From the NCBI GenBank assembly GCA_946800325.1, contig OX326961.1, positions 52,929,793 through 52,993,792 of the forward strand: DNA of 64,000 nucleotides. The letters run 5' to 3'. Numbering within the stretch: the first letter of the stretch is position 1; each line of letters starts with the position of its first letter. Source of the stretch: Luzula sylvatica (lineage: Eukaryota; Streptophyta; Magnoliopsida; Poales; Juncaceae). Shown in pieces: positions 22,620 to 34,330 of this stretch. The position numbers and the translations under genes were made by a program. The notes below the pieces were generated by a model. The model was not told where the DNA came from. It ran no database searches and was given only the letters and a program-made list of their open reading frames with translations.

Positions 22620-23931
22620 GCCGGTCTTCTTGAAGTATGTGTCGATTCGGGTATTCCATGTTCGAGGTGCCTGTTTGAGCCCGTACGACGCCTTTTTCAA
22701 CTTCAACACCTTTCCTTCTTTGATGTATCGCCCGGTCATCTTCTCGACAAGCACATTGAACCTCTTGAACACTTCGAATGCCTCGGATTTTTCCTTTAAA
22801 AAATAAACCCAATTCCTCCTAGTGTAATCATCGACGAATGTAATAAAATACCTTTTCTCACTAAATGATTTCGGTGTGATCGGACCACAAATGTCGGTGT
22901 GCACCAGCTCGAGAGGGCTTGCTGCTTCATATTTCGTCTTTTTCTGAAATGGGACTCTTGCATGTTTACCGAGTACGCAACCTTCGCAAACTTTGCTCAT
23001 GTAGTCCATATCTGGCAGACCGTGCACCATGTCCTTCTTTGCCGACTCTAGCGGGCCTCCATAGTGCAAGTGTCCAAACCGCAAATGCCAGAGCCAAGGT
23101 TTGTCCTCCATGTTGACTCGTAAACACATTCTCTACACACTTCTCAGGTTGAGCTTGAACATTCGATTCTTCGTCATCTCAACACGCGCAACTAATTGAC
23201 CTCCCTTGTCCTTCAGCTGCATCGTTCGATCTTTCATGAAGACCAAGTATCCTCTCTCCAATAGTTGCCCCATGCTGATTATGTTGCTCTTCATCTCGGG
23301 CACGTAAAAAACATTTTCAATATGTCCTTCTTTACCATCCTTCTGATAGAATCTAATTTTACCTTTGCCTTTCACTTGGACCTTTGACGCATCTCCAAAT
23401 GACACGTGTCCATCGTCTATCTCCTTCATCTCTACGAAAAGGTGTTTGTGCCCGCACACGTGGTTGCTTGCGCCGGCGTCGAGGTACCAGATCGTATCGC
23501 TCTCCGATGTGGTGTCTTTGTGAGCCATCATTAGAACACCATCATTTGCCTCCTCTACTACGTTGGCATTTTCTTTTACCTTTCTCTCGGACCAGCACTC
23601 CTTTGCGTAGTGTCCAGGCTTGCCGCAGTTGTAACACTCGACATTTGCTCGACTCGACCAGCCTCCTCTTCCACGAGCTCGTCCTCGGCCGCGCCAATTT
23701 TGCTGATTCGGTTGCTTCTTTTCTTCGGAGTTATAGTTTCCGCCTCTGCCTTGACCGCCAAATCGACCTCCACGGCCGCATCCTCTTCCTCGATTGTTCT
23801 CAGCGTACATCGCCTTGTCTTCATCTACGGTCGCCTTGACTTGTAGAGCCTCCTGGTGTGACTCGTTCTCCTTCTTTTTCTTTCACTGTTCGTGTGTCTC
23901 GAGTGAACTTGCCAGTTCATCAACAGTCATT
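22620..23931 (-). pseudogene. Second copy of the copia gag-pol fused to PAR1
   Basis: Minus-strand copy of 5893-16902. It begins inside gag (MTVDELASSLETHEQ near 23931) and has the same TGA stop after THEQ. The CCHC knuckle, DAG protease motif and integrase HHCC region follow, then FITFVDDYTRRNW without the 8.6-kb insertion. After GRYIK an internal deletion removes the rest of integrase and the start of RT, joining to [19 protein letters not shown]. The RT then passes into PAR1 at the same junction as the plus copy. No LTR is attached at either side. Confidence 0.9.
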
Positions 23932-24020
23932 TGACCGAACTTATTCCCGAACAATATCATTTTTTAACCGAACTTATTTCCTAGCAAAACCACGTCTTAA
24001 ACTCCACTTTCGAACAGGCC
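23932..24020 (-). mobile_element. Possible Harbinger-type MITE end
   Basis: On the minus strand the sequence after a TTA reads GGGCCTGTTCGAAAGTGG, resembling the terminal repeats of PIF/Harbinger MITEs, which insert at TTA. 'ccgaacttatttcc' is repeated within. The other end appears to be removed where the copia copy begins. Confidence 0.4.
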
Positions 24021-24438
24021 CTAATTCCATTCGAGAGTTTACAATCAAACAATCTAAGACTACTCAAATAACATATATCAAGGCTAAACTCACCAAAGGG
24101 CCACTCAAGAACATTTTATTTTGTTGGGCTACATAAGCAAGGAGCCCATCTCAGAATTTTAAAATCTTCAAAATGCTGAACATGCTAGAGATGAAAAGAG
24201 ATCATGTTTAGTGCTTTCTTTCTAACTTTGCAATTATTATCTCTCCCTTTGTCGGCATTATTTTACAATATTGCCATTTCTTCTCTGTCCTCGCAAAACT
24301 TCATTAGAACCATGTTCTCTCCAAAACAAAATCATTCCTACCTGGAAACTGGAGAATGATAATAGTAAGATTTCTTGGATATAAATGTGAGAATCGAATA
24401 AAGTTATGATTTTGCATTAATATATTCGGAGGCATATG

Positions 24439-25006
24439 TAGGGGTGTGAACGGTTCGGATACGGTTCGGATAGTGATCGTACCAGATCCATATTCATATT
24501 TTTTTTCGGATATGGATCCGGATAAGGAACTACCCGGATCTGGATACGATTCGGATATTAAACGGATACGGATAAGGTTCGAATATTGTCGGATACGGAT
24601 ACGGATACGGATCATATTCGGATATTAAAACGGATACTATGATATAATAATATAATAATATTTTAGAATTCAAATCTTGATTATTATATAATTTTAAAAC
24701 ATATTTTATATATACACATATATAAGTGATTATTGATTATTACGTATTATTGTGATTTAAAATATAGATATTGTATATTATGTATTATTATTATTTTGAT
24801 CATGATTACAACAAAACGGATACCCGTTTACAAATTTTATTCGGATCCGGATAATTTTAGTTCCTAGATCCGGATCCATATCGGTAAAAACGGATACGGT
24901 TCCGGATCCGGTTTAATCCGAATCCAGTTTTTTTTTTTCGAATCCGGATATTTTTCGGATACGGTTCGGTTCGGTTCGGGCAATATCCGCCCCATTGACA
25001 CCCCTA
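24439..25006. mobile_element. hAT MITE (568 bp) with GGATACGGAT arrays
   Basis: Termini TAGGGGTGTGAACGG and the reverse complement of TAGGGGTGTCAATGGGG, flanked by an exact 8-bp duplication, ggcatatg (24431-24438 and 25007-25014). Both subterminal regions are dense with TTCGGATAC/GGATCCGGAT motifs, and the centre is AT-rich. The ends and 8-bp duplication fit hAT. It shares its family with 62388-62986. Confidence 0.9.
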
Positions 25007-25306
25007 GGCATATGTGTTCCATTAAAAATAAAAATGGGTCAAATTGATCAGATTCTATTCACATTGGTATATTAAGATATTTCTAATCAGAATTATTAAA
25101 AATACACATACTTTCATTGGGAGATAATGCAATTTTTTCTTTTGTAGTCTAATTATTAAATAATGGTCCAAGTCCCTCATCATATTATTCCGTCTGCTCG
25201 TATGACTGCGCTGCAGATTCCATTAATACAGACTGGCAGAATATTTCTTTAGCCAGGCTTGGCCTACCATTGATTCGTAGATTAAATGAATTTTATGGAT
25301 TATTTA

Positions 25307-26043
25307 GGGGAATTCTTCAAAAGTGCCCCAATTTTTCTGCAAATTCTGAAAAATCCCTTGTACTTTTAGAAAATCTCCCATATTTTTTTGATTCCCTCAA
25401 AAACCCCCCATATTTGTTGTTTCTTCCAAAACCCCCTATTTTTTTTAGATTTTCTAAAAAACTCCCTGTCTTTTTGTTATGTTTTCCAAAAAATGACCAT
25501 TATACCCCATAATTTTATTTTTTACATCTCTATAATTTAATAAATAATAAATATATATTAAATTATTATAAAAAATGTCAAAAAATAAATAATGCATGAT
25601 AATAAAATATTATAATAAATAATACATAGATATTAAAATATTATAATAAATAACATATTGATATTAAAATATTATAATAATTGTTGACAATGATATTTTA
25701 ATATCAATATATTATTTATTATAATATTTTAATATTGTGTATTATTTATTATAATATTTTAATATCATGTATTATTTTTTTATAATAGTTTAATATATAT
25801 TGATTATTTATTAAATTATAGAGATTTAAAAAATAAAACTATGGGGTATAATGGTCATTTTGTAAAAAACATAATAAAGAGATAGGAGGTTTTTGAGGGA
25901 ATTTAAAAAATTTAGGGGGTTTTTGAAGAAGCAAAAAATATAGGAGTTTTTGAGAGAATCTAAAAAAGATAGGAGGTTTTTTAAAAATACAGGAGGTTTT
26001 TCAGAATTTGCAGAAAAGTTTGGGGGTTTTTGAAGAATTCTCC
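25307..26043. mobile_element. Long-inverted-repeat MITE, probably Mutator-like (737 bp)
   Basis: The left arm begins GGGGAATTCTTCAAAAG and the right arm, inverted, GGAGAATTCTTCAAAAACC. The arms remain complementary for about 200 bp ('tctgcaaattctgaaaaa'), around an AT-rich centre with its own inverted repeats. The flanks give an imperfect 9-bp duplication (gattattta and attttttta), so Mutator-like membership is tentative. It is non-coding. A related partial copy lies at about 51170-51510. Confidence 0.7.
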
Positions 26044-26419
26044 ATTTTTTTATTTCATGAAAAAATTATCAAATTGTTTAGATCATTAAATATTATTAAA
26101 TATGTTATCATTATTATCATAAATAACTTGAGGTGACTTGTTATATCACAATATAACAATGTAGATTACAAATGTCGCGTTGCTGTTTTGTTCATTTTTT
26201 TTACTCTCGGTGAAATTTTAGTACTGAGAAAATAAAATAAAATAAATATTCAATATTTTAGATTACAAATGTGATACATATATTATTCATATTACGATTT
26301 TTTTGTATGTATCATGTTTGACGGAACTTTATTTCTGCATAATTCGATATTACTTTTGTATATCTTTTTATCAAGATATTTCATTTAGACATTTGGGATT
26401 TAAGATTTAAATTATATTT

Positions 26420-26675
26420 CATATATATATTATTTGTTAATTTTATGCATCGCAAAAATGTTGTATCGATATATTATCTGCGACATACAATTTTTTTGTT
26501 AAAAAAAATCGTAAACGTCATTTTCAATGTTAATTACCATGTATCATATTATATTATATATATATATTATTTGTTAATTTTATGCATTGCAAAAATGTTG
26601 TATCGCTATATTATCCGCTACAGACAATTTTTTGTTAAAAAAAATCGTAAACGTCATTTTCAACGTTAGTTACAA
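26420..26675. repeat. Tandem duplication, two units of about 137 bp
   Basis: 'gcaaaaatgttgtatcg' occurs at 26452 and 26589, followed in both by 'gttaaaaaaaatcgtaaacg'. The two units are nearly identical and non-coding. They account for the Ile/Tyr-rich 74-residue open frame there. Confidence 0.75.
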
Positions 26676-28396
26676 TATATTTTAACAAGAAAAAAAATGA
26701 AAAATTGTGTATAAGAATACATAATAAAAACACCAAAAATACAAAATAAAATATAATAATTATTATTATTTTCGACATATTTTCTAGACTATCTGTCACC
26801 TTTTCGAGATTGTAGTGACGGATAATTTTGAGCGAGTTAGATTATATTTGTATGTGGTTGTTCTAGAAGCGTTGGAGTGGAAATCAAATTATAATTAATG
26901 CACTTAATAAATTGATAAAGTGCAAATAATTAGTTACATATTTTATTGGAATTCCTGAAATTTTACTAACCATGTGACTTTTAACGCAGTAATTAAATAT
27001 GTTAAGTCACAAAAGGAATTGAGAGTTAAAAAATGTATAGACATCAAACTGAAATAATAAAAGATTATTTAATAATATGTTATTCTCACATCATAAAACT
27101 TTAAAAAAACATGGATCCTATCAAATGTACACATTATAATAATTTATTAGTTTTAAGCTTTTCCCAATTACTAAAAAGCTACTTTTGACATAATATCTTC
27201 AATTAATTATATTAAAAATAATTGAAAGCTGTTTAATGATATTATACCATAAAAACTAACAAATATTTTCAATTAAAAAGTAATTAAAAGCTGAATAATT
27301 TCTACTTGAGTAGAGAGTAAGTGCATGCACTGAATGATGGACCGAATCTAGTCAAAGGTCCTTGTGGGTCTGACTTCATCCCCCAAAAGGCCGTCTGTGC
27401 CACGTGATACCAACTACCATATTTCATTAGAAAAATAAATACAAATCAATCTTTTTTTAGGAATCTCTTCGGTCATTGTAAACTGGATCTATCCAGTTCC
27501 GTCAGGAAAGTACCTCCAATAATTTTCAAAAAACTTGATATGATACATTCATTATATATAATATTTGTTATTTTATTAATTATAATTTATATATTAAAAA
27601 TTTGTTAATATCGAAACATCTTGCTACACAGAATGTATATTATAGTTAGTTTTTACATATATATATATTATCAAAAAATCTTGATGTCCGGAATTTTTTT
27701 ACTAATTCATTCCCGAAAAATGAATTTATATGTATTTTGTGTGTATGTGGGCTTTGAGCCTAATATGATGTGTATGTTACAAAAAATTAGGTAACAATTC
27801 GGAATTTGGTTTCGTGCACCGTAGCATTTTTCATTAATCATTTATTTCAATTCTTAATTTAAAATTTTTGCTTTTCAAATATACTCATTGGTTAGAAGTG
27901 TCTGACAAGTATCTGCGATATATATGAACAATATATGATATTATATTGAAATAAAATATTCTGATACATCGTGTGAAGTATCTGATACGTATTTGACGAG
28001 TATAGTACGGATATTAGTATCCAATAAAGTGTTTACAATATGACTTTATTTTTAAAGTATTCACGTAATATAAGATAATTCTCATTTGTTCCGTTTGTCA
28101 TATTATTTTCTGAATATTAATATTAATTTTATTTTTACTTTATATAGAAATCATTATTACAAACGTATCTTCCATTGGAAATAATTTTTGAGACTTCAAA
28201 TCATCTAAAATTAGAAACAAAAAACAATATGTTCCATTGTTTTATCATAAAGAGTCACATTTACAAATACTTTCTTAATACATCACAAATATACATCACA
28301 CATGATAAACATTAAAAGTTAACCAATTAAGCAACAACAACAAAAATTTGAACTGTCATAAGTGTACAATAATTACAATATTACATATAATTAAGA
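26676..28396. other. AT-rich non-coding DNA
   Basis: No gene supported. At 27345-27415 there is a less AT-rich patch with 'gccacgtgata' (a G-box core), without an identifiable transcript. 27890-28030 carries degenerate 'gatacgtat' motifs similar to those at 34900-35020. Confidence 0.45.
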
Positions 28397-29743
28397 CTAG
28401 GAGATTACCCGCGCTTCGCGGCGGTTTTGTTTCATTTGTTTTATCATACACGTAATATATACACATAATATATAATAATGATTTTTCGGGATCAAATATA
28501 AGACTTTATGAAAATAAATATCATATTGATTAAGAAAGTTTGATGATGACAAAATTATCATACTATTTTTTAATATGACACATTGCGAAATATTTATTTA
28601 GCACTATAATGTAACACATACAAAAAAGAATAAATGTCACTATAAAATAATAAAACAACATGGGTGGACATAAACAAAAATAAAAACCATATGATATTTT
28701 AAATTTTCGTATCTAAAATCAAGAATAATAACATTGTAAAAGTTAAAAAAAATTATTTCTGTGTGATAAATTTTAAGTTTCATGTTTATTATTGAAAAAT
28801 ATTATATAAGTTAAAAAATTATTTGTGTTTAGTAAATAAATATCTTTCATTAATTTTTTTTAAAAGATTAACATGAAACTGTTTTAAGTACAAATACAAA
28901 TATAACATAATTGTTTTAAAAATAATAATAATAATTAGGATGTGCAAATTTTTCTCTATTATATTTTTAAAAATAATAATAATAAGGATTACAAGTCAAT
29001 AATATAATTATATGTATTTTTATCTCTTTTTTACATAATTGTTTTCATAATTTTAAGTTAGAGAAAAATATTGAATATATTATAATAACATACTTAGTAG
29101 TATGTGCAATTTTTTTTCAATTATAGTTTTAAAAATAATAATAATTAGTCTTACAAGTCATTAATGCAATTATATTTATTTTTATATCTTTTTGTACACA
29201 ATTGTTTTCATAATTTTAAGTTAGAAAAAAATATTAAATATATGATAATATGGATCTCAAAATAAAGATAAAATTCCACCGAATATATTTCTTAATTGTT
29301 TTAAATTATATTATGAAAATCTAACAATATTTGTTGTATGTTTTATTATATTATGTATTGATTTATTAATTTATTAATGTTAGATATTTAAACTCTTCAC
29401 ATTCTATTTTTATTCACAATTGATCATGTATCATATTGTGAAAAAATTCAAAATCAAATACAATTGGTCCAACATGAACCTAACAAATAATATTTTGCCA
29501 CGTCATTAGTGTAAGGTGATGTGGCCTTCTAAAATTGCTTAAAACTATGTGTAAAATAAGTGACACATAAATATCTACAAATAAAACATAACCACACAAA
29601 ATCAAAGGTTAATCTATGGTTCATATGTTGTCACATATCCTAATCTAATGGTGGAAATAATTGTGATGATTTGGCATGAGTTGTGATGAGGTGGCATGAG
29701 GAGATTGCATAAAGATGGGTCCAAAATAAGGGGTCGGTAAATA
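28397..29743 (-). mobile_element. Non-autonomous Helitron, copy A (about 1.35 kb)
   Basis: The minus-strand 3' terminus is diagnostic: a perfect GC-rich hairpin, CCGCG-AAG-CGCGG (28409-28421), followed by GGTAATCT and CTAG with host T at 28396. Helitrons end in CTRR after such a hairpin and insert between A and T. The body is AT-rich and non-coding and matches copies at 39745-41065 and 42382-43682. The 5' end is set where the three copies stop matching ('ggtaaat'); it does not show a clear TC start, so that boundary is approximate. Confidence 0.75.
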
Positions 29744-29934
29744 AGTTTATAAAAGAAAAATACAATATGTTATTTCAAAAAGAAAGAAAAAGATCATCAA
29801 ATATTATTTAGTCCAAATTAGTCAAGTCAAGAAGGCAAAAGAGTGCATCTGTCTGAAGTTAATACGTGAGAGAACAATAATATGTTCCAGAATAGAAGTA
29901 TTGTACATTTTACAAATCAAAGTTCACCCACAAC

Positions 29935-30110
29935 CAATGTTTTAAATATCGGCGCTATAGCGAATTTTTTAAGGTAAACGCTGCTTCACTTCGGATTTTA
30001 TCTTTGTAGCATTTTGTTTTGCTACAACGCTATAGCGGATTGTTATAGCATGAAGCGTACAAATATAGTACTTGTAGCGGTGCTATAGCGTGATTTCAAA
30101 AGTAAAATGA
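29935..30110 (+). mobile_element. Fragment of a CAATGTTTTAAAT-type hAT MITE
   Basis: Begins CAATGTTTTAAATATCGG, nearly the terminus of the complete MITE at 3708-3902, then iterates GCTATAGCG motifs. No matching right terminus is seen, so it is truncated or its end has decayed. Confidence 0.5.
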
Positions 30111-30158
30111 TTAATGAAATATGTTTATAAAAAATATGGAGTGAAATCTATTTATTTA

Positions 30159-30209
<51 letters not shown>

Positions 30210-30271
30210 TAACAATAATAACAACAACAAAATTAATAATAATAATAACAATAACAATAATAACAACAACA

Positions 30272-30352
<81 letters not shown>

Positions 30353-30377
30353 TAATGATAGTAATAATAATAGTACA

Positions 30378-30439
<62 letters not shown>

Positions 30440-30470
30440 CAATAATAATAATAATAATAACAAAAAAATA
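30159..30470. repeat. Long (AAT)n microsatellite with AAC interruptions
   Basis: About 310 bp of nearly pure AAT trinucleotides, interrupted by two matching AAC/AACAAT-rich segments (about 30207-30230 and 30248-30275). It generates artefactual poly-Leu/Ile/Tyr frames on the minus strand. Confidence 0.95.
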
Positions 30471-31620
30471 AAGAATTATTATCTGCATAAATTATATAAT
30501 AACAATAAAATAATAATAGTAACAAAAATAAAAATAAATAATAATAATAATTATTACTATTTGATTTAATACAAATATATAGTTTACAAAACATAACAAA
30601 TTTAGAATGAATGATTATTTTTTGAGTGTGAGAATGAAATAATAATTTGAAAAAAAAAATTGTTCTCTACTTTTGTTTAGCCATATAAACTAATTTTAAC
30701 ACTAGTTATACGACAGATAAATAAATTACCTTCGTTTAAAAGAATGAAATAAAAATTCTGGACAATAATAATACTTATAACCACTAATAATACTTTAAAC
30801 CAACAAAAAAATTTATTCATACAAAATAACAACATTTTCGACGCTAAATCTACTAAAACTGTCTAAATTAGCTTCATATACAAAAATGTGCAATGATCTT
30901 CCTTGATCCGTAATAATCCTACTAGCATCTTTGATATTCAATAATACGAATTTGTGTTATATACTAAAGGTAGTTTATTATAACGAAACAAATAAAATAA
31001 CTTGTCATTATTTACTGCTCTCGATAGCTTAAATAGTCGTGCTTGCGTCTTCAATTATATACGTTAATACTAGTGTCTAATTTCATAGCTTAATTTAAGA
31101 AGGATATAATGAAAAAAAAAATACTATATGAGAATTATTTATATATTTTTTTCATTAAATAATTATAAGTTATTTTATTTGTTTGATTATAATGAGTTGT
31201 ATTTCATAACAAAAATTCTCATTATTTAATATCAAAGATTATCATATATTTTAAAAAATATATATGTTTTTTAAACTAGATATTTATATTAACTCAAATT
31301 GAGAAAATATGAATGGATCAATCTAAATATTTAATTATTTACATTGATATTAGTTTAAACTTTTGATAAATTAATAGTTAAGAATCTTCCAAATACATTT
31401 CATAATTAAATAAAAAAAGTTTCAAAATTTTGGTAAAATGTAGATAAATTTTCTAGAAGCAAAAATATCAGTTTTAGAAATAAGGATTTTTAATTTATAT
31501 TTATATAATTTTTTTTCTTTAGTCTGTACGTGTATAGAATTCTTGTTTCTATTTTTAAATGGATAATGACAATGATGTGTGGATTTAATTGCATACGTGT
31601 TTGCATCGTTTCAATCGTGC
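30471..31620. other. AT-rich non-coding DNA
   Basis: No gene or element boundaries found. Confidence 0.45.
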
Positions 31621-31960
31621 ATCGAATTAACCAAAGGACGTCTCCAGTTTCCTTCAAATTGGAGAAGGCATGACTCTCCTTCTTCCCCTATTTAAACCAA
31701 CCACTGGCCCTCTTTCTCTCTCCCTCTCATCACAATTCACGACTCCTCTTTCTTCTCCTCTCACGTCTTATCGGATCGCAGCCGTCTCAGACTCGCTTGG
31801 TGCAGATCGGGAACCCGCTTCGTTATCTCTCAGAGTTTCTCTCTCTAATCAGATCGAGGTGGATCCCGCCTTGCGCCAAGTGAATCGGAGCCGGCTATGC
31901 GAATTTTCAGATCCAATCCAATCCAATCCGCCGCATCCCGATCTGGTTCATATTTCAATC
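31621..31960 (+). promoter_or_regulatory. Possible orphan promoter and 5' UTR
   Basis: Composition changes abruptly here. A TATA-like 'ctatttaaacc' at about 31688 is followed by a strongly CT-rich stretch ('tctttctctctccctctcat') and a GC-balanced segment, the usual look of a plant promoter plus 5' leader. The 105-residue open frame (31670-31987) shows no domain. No plausible downstream coding exon follows, so the gene body may be lost, or this may be a fragment captured by a mobile element. Confidence 0.35.
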
Positions 31961-31987
31961 TACTTTCTTTTCTATTTATTCATATAA

Positions 31988-33144
31988 TCAATTAGATGAG
32001 TAGTTTATCAATTAGGTTGTATGTGTTCTTCTTAATCTGCTTTCTAGAGAATTTAGATCTGGTAAGGAAAGATTCATTAGCCTGATTCAAAACTACTACT
32101 AATTAAATCTTCGGTTTCTACTAATTTTACTTGATTTTAATTTTACAATTAGACTAGTCTAAATTTAGGGATTTAATTGAATGATAGTCAGTAGATTTTG
32201 CCCCGTCAGATTTTTTTTTTATTAAATGTAGAAGGCAGGCTATTGGTCTCCCATTCATTGTTTTGGTGCCAATGGGAAGCGTGCTTCTATTTTTAGTTAT
32301 GGAATCTAGAGTTCTTTATTAGTTGTAGAATCTAGATTTCTACCACTTTCTAATATTTAATTTCCAAATAGCAAGTTTAATTTTGAAAAGGACCACTTAA
32401 TTTTTCTGATATTCCTAAAACTGTATTGTTTGTTACAAATACAACTTCTATTTTAATTTGAGCAGTATATATAAATAAAATAAATAATTTAGTTGCGTAC
32501 GTAAATACACATAACAAAAATGCCACGACGATAGAAATAAACCACTAGAATTTAATTTATATTGAATACTACTATAAATTACTGATACTCATTCGATACT
32601 TCTACTATTTTTATAATTGAAGTAAAAAAGAATAAATAGTAAATGTATACTTCTAAAGTATGAAAAAATATAATTGAGAGATCAAACTAAATTATAATTG
32701 AACTAAAAGAATAATACATAGTAAATTACTATGTAAACAAACTTTTAAGTATGTATTACGACAATATATATGTATTAATAAAATACAATATATTAAACAT
32801 ATCACATCCAAAATATTTTGAAGATTAAAGTAATAGAAAATATATACCTCGGTCCCACCTCATTTTTATCTTAAAGATATTATCAGGATGAAATATGGAT
32901 TTTTTAAGAAATAATGATATTCATCTATAAATAGCTAGATTTAGAGAGGTTAATTATATGGAGAATCAAATACCAAATAAAAAAGTGGGGTTCTTTGGAA
33001 AAAAATCACAATCAGATATGAAGAGACTTGTTATATGGAGAATCAAAGTCCTTTTAGCTTTTCAAAAGAGAAATTCCATTTTAGCTTGGTTTCCAAGCTA
33101 AAGTGTATATTCTTGTCTTTAGATTTGACGGGGAAAAGACTTGC
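31988..33144. other. Non-coding DNA after the leader-like segment
   Basis: AT-rich with no recognised coding exon, terminal repeat or RNA gene. Confidence 0.45.
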
Positions 33145-33217
33145 TTTAGCATCTCAATTCTACATCAAATAATTCTTGCCCAGTAATTTCCAGAACTGTC
33201 CTTTGCCTTTTTATTTA

Positions 33218-33575
33218 GGCCGAATTTCATATATATCCTTGCAAAATCTCACAATTTCACGTATATTCCTGCAAAACATAAAATATCATGAATATCTCTA
33301 CGAAAGCACAAAAATTTCATGAATGTTTTTTCGATCAATTATCGTTAATTTGTGTTTTTTCGATTTTTCCGACATGAATTTTTTTTCTTATTTACATAGG
33401 TATAATATCGGAAAAGCAAAAATTAACGATAATTTTAACGAATAGTTAACAAAAATCTAACAAAAATAACATCCATGAAATTATAATAATTTTGTAGGAG
33501 TATTCATGATATTTTTCGTTTTGCCGGGTATACATAAAATTTGGGTCTTTGTAGGGGTACATATGAAATTTAGCC
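33218..33575. mobile_element. Mutator-like MITE, copy 1 (358 bp)
   Basis: Terminal repeats GGCCGAATTTCATATATATCC and the inverted GGCTAAATTTCATATGTACCC, with an exact 9-bp target duplication, ttttattta (33209-33217 and 33576-33584). A 9-bp duplication points to the Mutator superfamily. The interior contains paired 'tcatgaat' phrases and a near-palindromic block of 'gttaatttgtgttttttcga' type. It is non-coding. Confidence 0.85.
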
Positions 33576-33764
33576 TTTTATTTATGGAGAAATATCATGT
33601 CAAATGATTCTTCTTAAACTAATCAGTACATTGTACTAATTTACAATCACTTTCGAAATTTCTGAGGCCTTTATTTTAATTTTTAAATAAATTTAGCATC
33701 TCAATTCTACATCAAATAATTCTTGCCCAGTAATTTCCAGAAGTGTCCTTTTTCTTTTTATTTA

Positions 33765-33770
33765 GGCCGA

Positions 33771-33829
<59 letters not shown>

Positions 33830-34164
33830 TTACCTAACTCCATAATTTCATGTATATATCTGCAAAACATGAAATATCATGGATATCTCTACAAAAGTAC
33901 AAAAATTTCATGAATGTTTTTTCGATCAATTATCGTTAATTTGTGTTTTTTCGATTTTTCCGACATGAATTTTTTTCCTTATTTACATAGGGATAAAATC
34001 GGAAAAGAAAAAATTAACGATAATTTTAACGGATAGTTAACAAAAATCTAACAAAAATAACATCCATGAAATAATAATAATTTTATAGGGGTATTCACAA
34101 TATTTCACGTACAGGGATATATATGAAATTTGGGTCTTTGTAGGGGTACATATGAAATTTAGCC
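33765..34164. mobile_element. Mutator-like MITE, copy 2 (400 bp)
   Basis: Same element in the second unit of the tandem duplication, with the same 9-bp duplication (33756-33764 and 34165-34173). It is longer because of a (TA)n run at 33776-33828. Carrying the identical target duplication, it was copied with its flanks rather than inserted independently. Confidence 0.85.
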
Positions 34165-34330
34165 TTTTATTTATGGAGAAATATCATGTCAAATGATTCT
34201 TCTTTAACTAATCAGTTCAATCTACTGTCCAAATTTGTATTAATTCATAATTACATTAACCATCTATCATTATTCATTACTAATTTAAAATCACTTTCGA
34301 AAATTCTGGGGCCTTTTTTTTTTTTTTTAA

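Larger units (their letters stand above)
33145..34330. repeat. Tandem duplication, unit 547 bp or longer, carrying a MITE
   Basis: 'tttagcatctcaattctaca' starts at 33145 and 33692, and the copies stay aligned to 'ttctggggcct' near 34310, with 'aatcactttcgaaa' in both. Copy 2 carries an expanded TA run (about 33776-33828) and an extra stretch of about 60 bp near 34220-34280. Each copy contains the same Mutator-like MITE. Confidence 0.85.

Noticed and set aside
24304..24628. Protein frames with IRIRIR/DPDPDP repeats (also at 62308-62598 and 62734-63093)
   Set aside because: They translate the GGATACGGATCC motif arrays of hAT MITEs and occur on both strands.
30148..30594. Open frames of up to 148 residues rich in Leu, Ile and Tyr
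   Set aside because: They are translations of the AAT microsatellite in three frames and have no protein signature.
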